This document shows, in pieces, positions 17,992 to 26,571 of a stretch of DNA of 64,000 nt. Both the position numbers and the translations under genes were made by a program. The notes under the pieces are model-generated. The model saw nothing but the letters and a program-made list of their open reading frames with translations. It did not search any database and was not told the DNA's origin. Source of the stretch: Chamaesiphon minutus PCC 6605 (GTDB taxonomy: Bacteria; Cyanobacteriota; Cyanobacteriia; Cyanobacteriales; Chamaesiphonaceae); the NCBI RefSeq assembly GCF_000317145.1, contig NC_019697.1:4910886-4974885 (forward strand), in the 5' to 3' direction. The number at the start of each line of letters is the position of its first letter. The first letter of the stretch is position 1.

Positions 17992-18399
17992 TTAAAAAGG
18001 GAGTCTCAACCAGCGCGCACTCCAATTTTGCCAACGAGCGATTGGGCTGACTGAAGGTAATACACCACCAGCCGCTTCCCATTTTTCGACTAATTCTAAA
18101 CCTAGTGGCGTCAGCCGAAAACTATCCGTCAACCCTTGTCCGTCCACTTCCCGCCGCAACATCCCCACCTGAATCAGCCAATCAGTCGCCGTCTCGACAG
18201 CCAACTCCGAGAGCGGATAGCGCGTATAGCCAGATTTGACGCCCAAATCGCCAGCCAACTTAGGTACCGAGACACTCTCCCAGCGCATTTTCGCGAACAG
18301 AGCTAATTGAAACGGCGCACAGCGCAACGCCAAGTCAGCTCGATCGATCGTTTCGGCTGGATAGGAGATAACTTTGCCAGATTTAGGAATAGCAACCAC
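17992..18399 (-). CDS. Conserved cyanobacterial hypothetical (Npun_F0494-like), winged-helix-like
   Basis: A 135-residue protein with ALRCAPFQLALFAKMRWESV near the N-terminus, then a segment reading like a winged helix (LAVETATDWLIQVGMLRREV...DSFRLTPLGLELVEKWE). It resembles the uncharacterised family NCBI names after Npun_F0494; that name is from memory and only moderately sure. It is convergent with the ClC gene, whose stop is 61 bp away. No function can be assigned; a DNA-binding role would be a guess from the helix pattern. Confidence 0.55.
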   Translation of the reverse strand: MVAIPKSGKVISYPAETIDRADLALRCAPFQLALFAKMRWESVSVPKLAGDLGVKSGYTRYPLSELAVETATDWLIQVGMLRREVDGQGLTDSFRLTPLGLELVEKWEAAGGVLPSVSPIARWQNWSARWLRLPF

Positions 18400-18641
18400 G
18401 ATCGCAATAATAAATAAGATAACTACACTTATTGTAACGTTTCGCTCGATCGCGCCAAGATAAATGGCTGATGATCTCGACCGACTAAATATGGAAAATT
18501 AAAAAAGCGGTGGAAACTCACTCTTCAGCAACGATCTACATCACAGTTGAAACTAAATTTGCCATCAGCCAGATTTTCTTTTAGGCTGACGCCCTCTGCC
18601 GAAAGTTCTCTTGATAGTCCACTTCACCCACACCAACGATC

Positions 18642-18830
18642 GTGTCTAGCGACGAAACACCCACAGTCCCTTTTCCCTGGTCGGCATTTTTGAGTCAGCC
18701 AGTCTTCAATCACAAGCACAAACTCATTCTCAACCCTAGTTTATTTAAAAAAATTTATCACATTCGGCTGCTCGAAAGTTGTCTTCAGAAGCAGTTACCA
18801 GCCGCACGGTATCGTAAGCTCAGCGGCTAG
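18642..18830 (+). CDS. Possible small ORF ahead of a terminator
   Basis: A 62-codon frame from GTG at 18642 (SSDETPTVPFPWSAFLS...) in a gap of about 560 bp. I recognise no family and no good ribosome site. The only supporting fact is that a strong hairpin with a U-tract begins 24 bp after its stop (18854), so something here is transcribed on the plus strand. It could equally be the tail of a non-coding RNA. Confidence 0.2.
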   Translation: MSSDETPTVPFPWSAFLSQPVFNHKHKLILNPSLFKKIYHIRLLESCLQKQLPAARYRKLSG

Positions 18831-18853
18831 AATTTTTGTTGGTCTAAATCATT

Positions 18854-18894
18854 AAAAAAAGTAGGGGTAGTTCGTAGATTACCCCTACTTTTTT
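18854..18894 (+). terminator. Intrinsic terminator hairpin
   Basis: Arms gtaggggta (18861-18869) and tacccctac (18880-18888) with a 10-nt loop, preceded by an A-run and followed by six T. It works on the plus strand and, because of the A-run, also on the minus strand, where it could end murJ transcription. Confidence 0.85.
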
Positions 18895-18961
18895 GGAGTG
18901 TAACTTAGAGAATGTTTGAAAAGTCAGGAGAGGGTTAAATCGATCCAAGTACCCTTGTTAA

Positions 18962-19103
18962 GAGGGTGTCTGAAAAGCATAGATCTAAATCCCCCCAATC
19001 CCCTTAAAAAGGGGGAGCAAGAGTCTTAGTCCCCCTTTTTAAGGGGGATTTAGGGGGATTAACAACCGAAGATCGGAGCCAATAAGACTTTTCAGACACC
19101 CTC
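18962..19103. mobile_element. TIR-only MITE (IS5/IS1031-type ends), 142 bp, TSD TAA
   Basis: The ends are a perfect inverted repeat gagggtgtctgaaaag / cttttcagacaccctc. Flanks are direct repeats TAA (18959-18961 and 19104-19106). The interior holds a second inverted repeat of C/G runs (ccccttaaaaaggggg against ccccctttttaaggggg) that would fold into a long hairpin. There is no coding capacity. The same ends occur at 46696-46781 with a TGA duplication, so both obey a TNA target rule like that of the IS1031 group of IS5. The parent IS is not in the window. Confidence 0.85.
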
Positions 19104-19164
19104 TAACGGCTTAAAAGTTGGCGAATCTATCGTGCCGTATCAAGATCGAGATGAAGTGCTGAAT

Positions 19165-20790
19165 TTACTTTTTAAATATTTTCTGCCGAATCTGGGCGAC
19201 GAATCGATCGAATTCTGGTAATTTGAGCTGAGAGACGATCGCGGCAAATACGGCGAAACCCATGCCACCAGAGATAGCTAGTTGCACCAACAGCGTAATT
19301 GTATTGCTAACGGGGATAAACTGCTGCCAACCGTAACTTATGCCCCATGTAACGCCACCTGCGACTGTGCTAGCGAAGAAGATGCCCAGCAATGGGACAA
19401 ATCCCCGCCATGGTAAACCATTTAAGCGGCGATCGAGCAAAAATAGCATTACCGAGAACGAAATCAGATTGATGCAAACTGTCGATAAGGTAATCCCCGC
19501 CGCACCAAAGGGTTTCCAGAATAAGTAGTCAAACAGGAAATTGAAGAAGATATTCACCATGCTGATCTTAAATGGCGTACTGCCATCGCCGAGTGCGTAG
19601 AATACCCGCACCAGCACATCGCGCCCCAGAAAGATAAACATCCCCAAGCTAGAAGCGATTAAAATCGAGCCAACAAGCTGCGAATCTTGAGTTTTGAAGG
19701 CACCATATTGATAAACTGTCTGGACGATCGGAAAAGCCAGAGCCATCATCACCGCGCTGAGGGGCATCATCGCAATCCCCGTCAGCAGCAAGCCTTGACG
19801 AATCCGATCTTTGAGCTGAGTCCAATTTTGAGGATCGGCTAGGCGCGAAAATTCGGGCAATAGCGAGACTAAAATAATATTGGAAATAATTCCCAGTGGC
19901 GTCTGAATTAATAATCCCGAATATTGCATTGCCGAAGCCGCACCTGCAATTCCTGACGCAAATGCTAGATCGATAAATAGGTTAATTTGCAGCGTACCAG
20001 AAGAGAAGGTTGCAGGGCCGAGAATTTTGAGAACATCTTGGACGCCTTGTCGCCGCCATTCTAATCGCGGTTTAATCGTGCCCAAACCTACCCGCCATTG
20101 AGTTATTACTTGCATCAACCATTGCAATAGCGCGCCGATTAGGGTGGTACCTGCGAGGACTTTTCCTGCTAACAAGGCATTTTCGGAGAGCATAATTTTT
20201 GGCCCCAAATAGACTGCCAGAACGCCCACACCAACGATCGTTGTAGAGCTAGTCAGCAGGGGGCTGATGGATGGTAGCCAGTAAAAATCCGCCGAACTGA
20301 GGGTACCAAAACCAATGCCGATAAAGCCTGCGAGAACGGCCATTGCGGACATGATTTGCAACTGTTCGATCGCGCATTGACGCACCAAAGCACCGCGCGC
20401 GGCATCGCTGCTATGAGCTAAATTGGGCGCGACAATATCGATCGCATTGCTAGCGAAGCAGAAGATCGCAATACTCACGCACAATAAAACGATCCCGACG
20501 ATCGTCGTAATTGTCTCGACAATCGGTGCTACTTGCGATTTATCTTTTTCTTTGGTAAGTACGCTGACGATCGCGCTATGAAATGGCCCATTAATCCCAC
20601 CGAGTAAAATTAACAGAAAGCCCGGAATCGCATAGGCATAAGCAAATGCTTCGGTGACAATCCCATTACCAAAGGCAGCAGCGAGCGCGATCGAGCGCAC
20701 TAACCCGAACACTTTGCTAATTAAGGTGGCAGCAGCGACGATTCCGGCAATGCTGGCGATCGATCGAGTTGGTTTCTTCGATTCAGTCAC
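19165..20790 (-). CDS. murJ: Lipid II flippase MurJ
   Basis: A 541-residue MATE-like/MOP superfamily protein with about 14 membrane helices. Typical MurJ features are the N-terminal AATLISKVFGLVRSIALAAAFG, FANLLLGGINGPFHSA-like GGINGPFHSAIVSV and the central ILGPATFSSGTLQINLFID segment. It flips undecaprenyl-linked peptidoglycan precursor across the inner membrane. Start is ATG at 20790. No operon partner is close; the MITE lies 62 bp beyond its stop. Confidence 0.92.
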   Translation of the reverse strand: MTESKKPTRSIASIAGIVAAATLISKVFGLVRSIALAAAFGNGIVTEAFAYAYAIPGFLLILLGGINGPFHSAIVSVLTKEKDKSQVAPIVETITTIVGIVLLCVSIAIFCFASNAIDIVAPNLAHSSDAARGALVRQCAIEQLQIMSAMAVLAGFIGIGFGTLSSADFYWLPSISPLLTSSTTIVGVGVLAVYLGPKIMLSENALLAGKVLAGTTLIGALLQWLMQVITQWRVGLGTIKPRLEWRRQGVQDVLKILGPATFSSGTLQINLFIDLAFASGIAGAASAMQYSGLLIQTPLGIISNIILVSLLPEFSRLADPQNWTQLKDRIRQGLLLTGIAMMPLSAVMMALAFPIVQTVYQYGAFKTQDSQLVGSILIASSLGMFIFLGRDVLVRVFYALGDGSTPFKISMVNIFFNFLFDYLFWKPFGAAGITLSTVCINLISFSVMLFLLDRRLNGLPWRGFVPLLGIFFASTVAGGVTWGISYGWQQFIPVSNTITLLVQLAISGGMGFAVFAAIVSQLKLPEFDRFVAQIRQKIFKK

Positions 20791-20818
20791 AAATCTAGGG
20801 AGTAGAGAGTAGGGAGTA

Positions 20819-21014
20819 GCGGATGCGCGCTCGTCGGGTTCCCCGACGGTTTAGCGACCCAAATCGCGCTGAGGTTTGTCTTGTCTTGACGCACACAACC
20901 GGGAGGGAACCTCCCGGTCGATGCGTCGCTGTCTCGCTTCCATGGTCGGGAGACAAAGGCGGGAGCGAGCCGCTCCTCAGCGTGCGTTTGGGGCAAGACA
21001 GCGCACCAAGCGGA
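20819..21014. repeat. Complex palindromic repeat block in the murJ upstream gap
   Basis: The block opens gcggatgcgcgctcgtcggg then ttccccgacgg, a motif repeated at 29444-29490. It includes a 9-bp perfect hairpin accgggagg/cctcccggt (20898-20918) and several GC-rich short palindromes. The frames that cross it look like repeat translations (Arg/Pro/Gly-rich), not genes. The remaining gap to 21207 contains another short repeat member (gttggcatagcctcttcgag, about 21172). Confidence 0.65.
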
Positions 21015-21207
21015 GAGTAGGGAATAGAGTTATCGATCTAGACCCAAATTAATAAATACTCACCCATCTTAGATCGGGTTGTCGCTCCATGTGCGTCGAT
21101 CGAGTCCCGACCTTTTTGGATTTAGACGGCGATCGTCGCTTAAACTAGATAATTAAGCCATCGGTTGCCGTTGGCATAGCCTCTTCGAGAACGAGAATCG
21201 ACCCCCA

Positions 21208-22296
21208 ATGCTCCGTTTTCCCACCAAGATCCAAAACTTACTACTCGTCGGGCTAGGATTTCCGATCGTTGCACTCAATATCTGGGTATTGTCTCAATTT
21301 TTTCGATATTTCGAGCATCTAATTACGATTTTAACGATCGCCGCGCTTGTGGCATTTTTGCTCAACTACCCAGTTAAAATTCTCGAACAAGTAAACGTTC
21401 GCCGCTTGCTGGCGATCGTTTGCGTGTTATTAATTACACTTACACTCTTAATTATTTTGGGCGTAACCGTAGTTCCCAATGCGATCGAGCAAACTACCGA
21501 ATTAATTAAACAAGTACCGGAGTGGATTAGGGCAAGTAACGAAAATATTAATGCTTGGGAAGAATGGGGAAAAAGAAAAGGCTTACAGCTCGATTTTAAT
21601 GTGTTGAGGTCGCAGATTAATGCCAAGATTGACACTCAACTCCAAATTATTGGTGCTGAGGTGGTTGGATTGGCTGTAGGTACGCTATCGGGCGTAGTCG
21701 ATACACTTTCAATTATCGTCTTGTCGATTTATATGTTGTTGTATGGCGATCGATTGTGGTTTGGGATTGTGGCAATTTTACCAGAGGGCATTAGGATACC
21801 TTTAAGCGAATCGTTACGACAAAATTTTCAGAACTTTTTTATCAGTCAACTGATTTTAGGGACGTTCATGGCCACGAGCCTAACTGCGGTTTTCTTTTTC
21901 TTACAAGTGCCCTTTGGATTATCTTTTGCAATTTTCATCGGTGCTGCGGAATTAATTCCTTTTATCGGAGCCAGTTTGGGTATCGGACTAGTCACAGTCG
22001 TAATTATGTTAAAAAACTTCGGATTGGGAGTTTCGGTGTTAATTGCTTCGGTAATCGTTCAACAAATTAAGGATAATTTATTAGCACCAAAATTAATGGG
22101 CGAATTCATCGGTTTAAATCCGATCGCGATTTTGATCTGTTTGCTTACTGGCGGTCAAATCGCCGGATTATTGGGCGTCATTGTATCTGTGCCGATCGCA
22201 GGTACGATCAAAGGCACGTTCGACCTGATGAGCAAACCACCCCATAACCTAGTCCCTCAGCCAGAATATGCTGGAGAATCGCTAGATAGTGAGTAG
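21208..22296 (+). CDS. AI-2E family transporter (TqsA/PerM-like)
   Basis: A 362-residue membrane protein with about eight helices: paired N-terminal helices, a soluble segment of about 80 residues (EQTTELIKQVPEWIRAS...), then the conserved C-terminal block GAAELIPFIGASLGIGLV and QQIKDNLLAPKLMGEFIGL with LLGVIVSVPIAGT. The family was named for autoinducer-2 export by TqsA but includes many transporters of unknown cargo, including Na+/H+ antiporters. No LuxS is in view, so cargo is open. Start is ATG at 21208. Confidence 0.88.
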   Translation: MLRFPTKIQNLLLVGLGFPIVALNIWVLSQFFRYFEHLITILTIAALVAFLLNYPVKILEQVNVRRLLAIVCVLLITLTLLIILGVTVVPNAIEQTTELIKQVPEWIRASNENINAWEEWGKRKGLQLDFNVLRSQINAKIDTQLQIIGAEVVGLAVGTLSGVVDTLSIIVLSIYMLLYGDRLWFGIVAILPEGIRIPLSESLRQNFQNFFISQLILGTFMATSLTAVFFFLQVPFGLSFAIFIGAAELIPFIGASLGIGLVTVVIMLKNFGLGVSVLIASVIVQQIKDNLLAPKLMGEFIGLNPIAILICLLTGGQIAGLLGVIVSVPIAGTIKGTFDLMSKPPHNLVPQPEYAGESLDSE

Positions 22297-22484
22297 AGAT
22301 TTTTGGTAGATGGGTAATGAGTAATGGGTAGCGTCGCTACCTTGTTTACCAGCAAAAGACGATCGTAATCTTTCCCCCTTTCGCATTCTGCCTTCTGCCT
22401 TCTGCCCAGAGCCTAAAGCCTAGTAAGCGACCAGTAAGTCTATAATTATTACCGACAAGCATTGCAAATAAAATTCAGAACCTT

Positions 22485-23030
22485 ATGTGGAAACAAGTTA
22501 CCGTGTCGATAATTGTGGCACTGGCGATCGTCTTACAGATTAATGTCACGCCTGCTGAAGCTGCCGGATTGCAAGGCTATGTAGATACTGGTGATGGTTA
22601 TAAATTTCTCTATCCTAATGGCTGGGTAGCTGTGAAAACTACTAAAGGTGCGGATATTATCTTTCATGACTTGATCGAATCTAGTGAAAACGTCAGTGTC
22701 GTTATCAGTCAAGTAGATAAAGATAAAAAACTCAGCGATCTCGGTACGGCTTCTGACGTAGGTTATAAATTAGGCAAAAACGCGATCGCGCCACCAGGAT
22801 CGGGACGGGAAGCCGAATTGATTAGTGCCGAAACCCATGAAGCTAAGGGTAAAACTTACTATATTCTCGAATATGATGTCACATTACCCACTAGTAAAAG
22901 ACATAATATTGCTAGCGTCGTTGTCAGTCGTGGCAAATTATTTACCTTCAATGCTTCGACTACCGATCGACGGTGGGGGAAAATGAAAAATGTTTTTAAA
23001 GATGTTGTTAACTCCTTCAGTGTTGCTTAG
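22485..23030 (+). CDS. PsbP-family photosystem II protein (CyanoP-like)
   Basis: A 181-residue protein with an N-terminal signal peptide (hydrophobic about 5-22, cleavage after TPAEA). The PsbP domain opens GLQGYVDTGDGYKFLYPNGW, includes KGADIIFHDLIE and closes with FNASTTDRRWGKMKNVFKDV. PsbP relatives assist photosystem II assembly or calcium/chloride retention on the lumenal side. The signal peptide lacks a lipobox cysteine, so the mature protein should be soluble in the lumen rather than a lipoprotein as described for some CyanoP. Start is ATG at 22485. A 300-bp nested palindrome begins directly at its stop codon. Confidence 0.88.
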   Translation: MWKQVTVSIIVALAIVLQINVTPAEAAGLQGYVDTGDGYKFLYPNGWVAVKTTKGADIIFHDLIESSENVSVVISQVDKDKKLSDLGTASDVGYKLGKNAIAPPGSGREAELISAETHEAKGKTYYILEYDVTLPTSKRHNIASVVVSRGKLFTFNASTTDRRWGKMKNVFKDVVNSFSVA

Positions 23031-23330
23031 TAGCTAACCTAAGTTGCTAACTATTCCCCAGCGGTTAGAAACCGCTGCTCGTGTTTCAAAGTCCACGCAG
23101 GCAGACTTGGCAGCATTAGCAATGACTGGAAGTCGTTGGCTGCTTTATTGACTAACCCAAGTTGCTACCTATAGAATGCCTACGATTGAAATCGTGGCTA
23201 ACGGTGCAAAGTCCGCCTACGCGGACTAGAAAATTCAGTCCGCGTAGGCGGACTTTGCATCATGAGGAGTGGTTTTAACCACTTTAATTGTAGGTAGCAA
23301 CTTGGGTTAACTAGCAACTTAGGTTAGCTA
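23031..23330. repeat. 300-bp nested palindromic element
   Basis: Three concentric perfect inverted repeats. The outer 19-bp arms are at 23031-23049 and 23312-23330 (tagctaacctaagttgcta and complement). The middle 19-bp arms are at 23153-23171 and 23291-23309 (taacccaagttgctaccta and complement). The inner 23-bp arms are at 23205-23227 and 23237-23259, separated by a 9-nt loop and containing gtccgcctacgcggac. The outer and middle arms are related to each other (aacctaagttgcta / aacccaagttgcta), so one element may have been inserted inside another of the same family. No coding capacity is seen. Confidence 0.85.
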
Positions 23331-23460
23331 ACAGATTGCGCTCTGATGCGGTACGCACGCAAATCGCCAAAGGTCGTACCTCATTTTCCAGAACTGTTGT
23401 AGCAATAAACAGGTTAGTCTGCGTGAGTGCGAACATTTTTTCCAGAAATTCTGTAAACGT

Positions 23461-24048
23461 ATGACTATTAACTTTGTGCTAGCTTCTGCTTCACCCGCTC
23501 GGAGACGATTGCTTCAGAGCGTCGGCATCAATCCGCTCGTCTGCGTCAGCCACTTCGACGAATCGCAGATTCAACTGCGCGATCCGATGGCACTAGTAGA
23601 GACGTTAGCGCAGCGGAAGGCAGAAGTTGTCACCAACCAAGTCCAAGATTCCCTCATTCTCGGATGCGACTCGATCTTAGTTGTTGGTGACGAAATCTAC
23701 GGTAAACCAGAAGATCCAGCAGTCGCATTTACCCGCTGGCAAAAAATGCGGGGTGGTAGTGGGACTTTATACACCGGACATGCCCTGATCGACCAAACCC
23801 AAGCCAAACAAGTCGTCCGGTGTGGAATTACCCAAGTTTATTTCGGGCGAGTGACCGATGCTCAGATTCAGGCTTATATTGCCACTGGCGAGCCGTTAGT
23901 CTGTGCGGGGGGATTTGCCCTCGAAGGTAAAGGCAGTGCCTTGGTTGACAAAATTGATGGCTGTCATAGCAATGTGATTGGCCTCAGCTTGCCATTGCTT
24001 CGATCGATGCTTGCCGAACTGAGCTACGATCTGTGTAGTTACTGGTGA
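23461..24048 (+). CDS. maf: Maf-family nucleoside triphosphate pyrophosphatase
   Basis: A 195-residue house-cleaning pyrophosphatase that hydrolyses non-canonical or excess NTPs. It has the signature [16 protein letters not shown] at the N-terminus, the catalytic acidic site GCDSILVV and KPED, and C-terminal [17 protein letters not shown]. Specificity (dTTP/UTP or m7GTP type) is not decided by what I can see. Start is ATG at 23461, about 130 bp after the nested palindrome. The IS-interrupted gene follows after 22 bp and may be co-transcribed. Confidence 0.92.
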   Translation: MTINFVLASASPARRRLLQSVGINPLVCVSHFDESQIQLRDPMALVETLAQRKAEVVTNQVQDSLILGCDSILVVGDEIYGKPEDPAVAFTRWQKMRGGSGTLYTGHALIDQTQAKQVVRCGITQVYFGRVTDAQIQAYIATGEPLVCAGGFALEGKGSALVDKIDGCHSNVIGLSLPLLRSMLAELSYDLCSYW

Positions 24049-24070
24049 GTCCTGTCAGCTAGATACTACT

Positions 24071-24991
24071 ATGATCTCCAGCGAAGAATTCCAACAAAAG
24101 TTACAAGCCGGACGACTTCATGAAGCTTTAGCATTGGTGGTGAGGGATACGACTCTCTTGCATAGAGGATTTGCCCCCGAGTTGGATGTGACGACGCGGT
24201 TGACACAGGAGCTAGCCAACTCCGAGTCATCAGATCGGGAATATCTCCGCACCAAAATCAACTTACTGACAGGAGATATTCAAAATGAGATCGGTAAAGA
24301 TGTCGTTACCGACAGCACTACTCATCTCAAATTGCAAAAATTACATATCGACCAAATTGTGGCAAGCCATCGAATCGTCCAAGGTTATCTCGATCGATTT
24401 AAAGCAATTTTGACAGTGTTAGCCCCATCGATCCATAATGCTGCCAGCCAACAGCATCACCCCAGCCCACTCCTCCAGGCAGAGCGGATGGACACCGATA
24501 CTCTAGTGGCGCGACTGCACGAAGCTACGGGGGCATCACCAATCGATCGTCAGCAGCGACAGAGCGAATCTATGGCTAGTAATGCAGCAACATTCAGCGA
24601 TGAGGAGTTGTCGCAGTTAGCCATGAGTTGCGATACCGAGCCAGTTCAATGGCAACCACTCACTAATCCTGCTGCCCCAATCCAACGAAAACAACAAACA
24701 GATCGCACAGTGTCACTTGTAGAAGAACTCGAACCTATGGATGATGAAATCGACTTATCTATCGATGAAGATGGAGCTGTTTGGGAAGAATGGGTAGAAG
24801 ATGAAGACTTTCTGCCTGAGTCATCCTCGATCGATTTGTCATCAGCCTCGCCAGAGATCGCATTACCCGCTCGCGAAGAACCTACACTCGATCCGCGCCA
24901 GCTCCACCCGATCGAATTAAAACCCACCCTACCCCGCACTAGCAAGCGCGTAGCAGTACCTTCGCCCAGCAATTCCAAATTCAGATTTTGA
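24071..24991 (+). pseudogene. Cyanobacterial hypothetical gene, 3' end displaced by an IS
   Basis: The frame starts at ATG 24071 (MISSEEFQQKLQAGRLHEAL). Its first half is helical and predicted soluble; the middle is strongly acidic (EELEPMDDEIDLSIDEDGAV). I do not recognise a named domain. The native sequence ends at 24966. The last eight residues before the present stop (from Ser in PSNSKFRF) are encoded by the IS terminal repeat. Across the element the original frame resumes at 26401 and runs to TAA at 26516-26518. The undisturbed protein would have been 337 residues. The truncated product may still be functional. Confidence 0.85.
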
Positions 24992-26391
24992 CAACTTGGT
25001 AGGGTGAGCAGGAGAATAGAGAGACTTCAAAAAGAGAAGCAGAATGGAGCCAATGAAGCTGAGTTTTGGGGTATTGATAGTCTATCTGAACCGAGCAATT
25101 CTTCAGATGAAAGATCCGCGCCTTGCCAGCAATGGCACTAAATACACCATCAGAGATGCTGTGTTGGGAGCATTTTCGATGTTTTTCATGCAAAGCGAAT
25201 CCTTTTTAGAACATCAGCGGCACATGAATAGCAATCAGGGCAAAAGCAATGCTCAGACACTGTTTGGCATGATTAAAATCCCAACAGTGCCGCAAATTCG
25301 GAATATCCTGGATGAAATTTCAGCCACAGCACTATTTGGAGTATTCAATCACGTCTATCAGTCTTTAAGACGAGAAGGTCACTTGAAACCGTTTGAATAT
25401 CTCGGTGGATTACTAGTTGCGCTGGATGGAACTCAGTATTTTGACTCGCACAAACTCAACTGTAAATGCTGTTCGAGCCGTACCCACAAAAATGGCACAG
25501 TAACTTACTTCCACAGTGCCATTTTGCCTGTAATAGTTGCGCCTGGGCAATCTCAAGTAATTTCCTTAGCTCCGGAATTCATCACACCTCAAGATGGTCA
25601 CCAGAAGCAGGACTGCGAAGTGGCAGCAGCTAAACGATGGCTCAAAACTCATGCCCCAGAATTCCAAGGACAAGCAATCACTCTACTCGGAGATGACCTC
25701 TACAGTCACCAACCAATGTGTGAACAGGTGATAGCGTCGGGAATGAACTTTATCTTTACCTGTTTAGAAACGTCTCATACTGCTGTTTATGATTGGTTGA
25801 AATACTTGGATGGTATTGGCGAGGTGAAAAAGCTAGAAGTGAAACAGTGGAACAGCAATTCAAGCGAATTATATAGCTATCAATATGTGAATGGAATTCC
25901 TCTAAGGGACTCCCAGCCAGCAATGAAGGTCAATTGGTGTAAACTAATCCATACCCGCCAATCAGATGGAGAAATATTATATGAAAATTCATTTATTACC
26001 CGCCATGAATTAAACGAACAGAGCGTACCTCTGGTTGCTGCGGCTGGTCGATGTCGTTGGAAGACCGAAAATGAAAATCATAATGTGCTCAAAACAAAGG
26101 GATATCATCTGGAGCATAACTTTGGGCATGGTCAGCAGCATTTAGCTGCTTGTTTATTGACGCTGAACCTGTTGGCATTCCTTTTTCACACTGTTTTGCA
26201 TTTAACAGATCTTGCATATGGACAGATTCGTCTCAAGCGTGTTACTCGTAAAGGCTTTTTTCAAGATATCCTCAGTCTTACCAAATATTTACTCTTTGAG
26301 AGTTGGCCTTCTTTGATTGATTTCATGCTTTACGGCTCGGCTTCCACTCTGGTCGCCAACTCTTCCTAGATTTTTGAATTTGGAATTGCTG
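24967..26391 (+). mobile_element. Insertion sequence (DDE transposase, family unassigned) with 9-bp TSD
   Basis: The 1425-bp element has perfect 17-bp terminal inverted repeats cagcaattccaaattca at 24967-24983 and its complement at 26375-26391. It is flanked by direct repeats ACCTTCGCC (24958-24966 and 26392-26400). Excising the element and one repeat restores an open reading frame across the junction. That proves both boundaries and dates the insertion as later than the split gene. The IS family cannot be fixed without database comparison. Confidence 0.93.
25044..26369 (+). CDS. DDE transposase of the 1.4-kb IS
   Basis: A 441-residue transposase. Probable catalytic residues are Asp in VALDGTQYFDS, Asp in ITLLGDDLYSH and Glu in CRWKTENENHNVLK. 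A CxxC-like pair with His (CKCCSSRTHKNG) follows the first Asp and may bind metal. The gene is complete and occupies most of the element. Family assignment is open (IS4-like fold, possibly in the 'not classified yet' group). Start is ATG at 25044; an upstream extension would enter the terminal region. Confidence 0.85.
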   Translation: MEPMKLSFGVLIVYLNRAILQMKDPRLASNGTKYTIRDAVLGAFSMFFMQSESFLEHQRHMNSNQGKSNAQTLFGMIKIPTVPQIRNILDEISATALFGVFNHVYQSLRREGHLKPFEYLGGLLVALDGTQYFDSHKLNCKCCSSRTHKNGTVTYFHSAILPVIVAPGQSQVISLAPEFITPQDGHQKQDCEVAAAKRWLKTHAPEFQGQAITLLGDDLYSHQPMCEQVIASGMNFIFTCLETSHTAVYDWLKYLDGIGEVKKLEVKQWNSNSSELYSYQYVNGIPLRDSQPAMKVNWCKLIHTRQSDGEILYENSFITRHELNEQSVPLVAAAGRCRWKTENENHNVLKTKGYHLEHNFGHGQQHLAACLLTLNLLAFLFHTVLHLTDLAYGQIRLKRVTRKGFFQDILSLTKYLLFESWPSLIDFMLYGSASTLVANSS

Positions 26392-26400
26392 ACCTTCGCC

Positions 26401-26518
26401 ACAGTGGGACAAATTCGAGCCAGAGTACCTCCATCCCAGCGATTACCAACCTTTAAAGCTCGATCCGATCGATGCAGGGCGAATCGATCGATTATTGTCT
26501 TTGGATAAGTATATATAA
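26401..26518 (+). pseudogene. Displaced 3' exon-like remnant of the IS-split gene
   Basis: Joining 24966 to 26401 keeps the frame and adds 38 codons beginning PQWDKFEPEYLH and ending RLLSLDKYI, then TAA at 26516-26518. The tail is acidic and aromatic, matching the style of the upstream protein. It has no start codon of its own and is now untranslated unless read by chance. Confidence 0.85.
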
Positions 26519-26571
26519 CTCTATCCCCCGCCTTCCCCCTCTCCACCTGGGTACCCCCAACCGATCTAAAT

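Noticed and set aside
17743-18054. 103-codon plus-strand frame overlapping the ClC gene end
   Set aside because: It lies mostly within the Usp domain frame and the convergent hypothetical gene; no independent coding evidence.
20823-21020. Frames on both strands in the murJ-transporter gap
   Set aside because: Arg/Pro/Gly-rich translations of GC-rich palindromes, one of which recurs at 29444.
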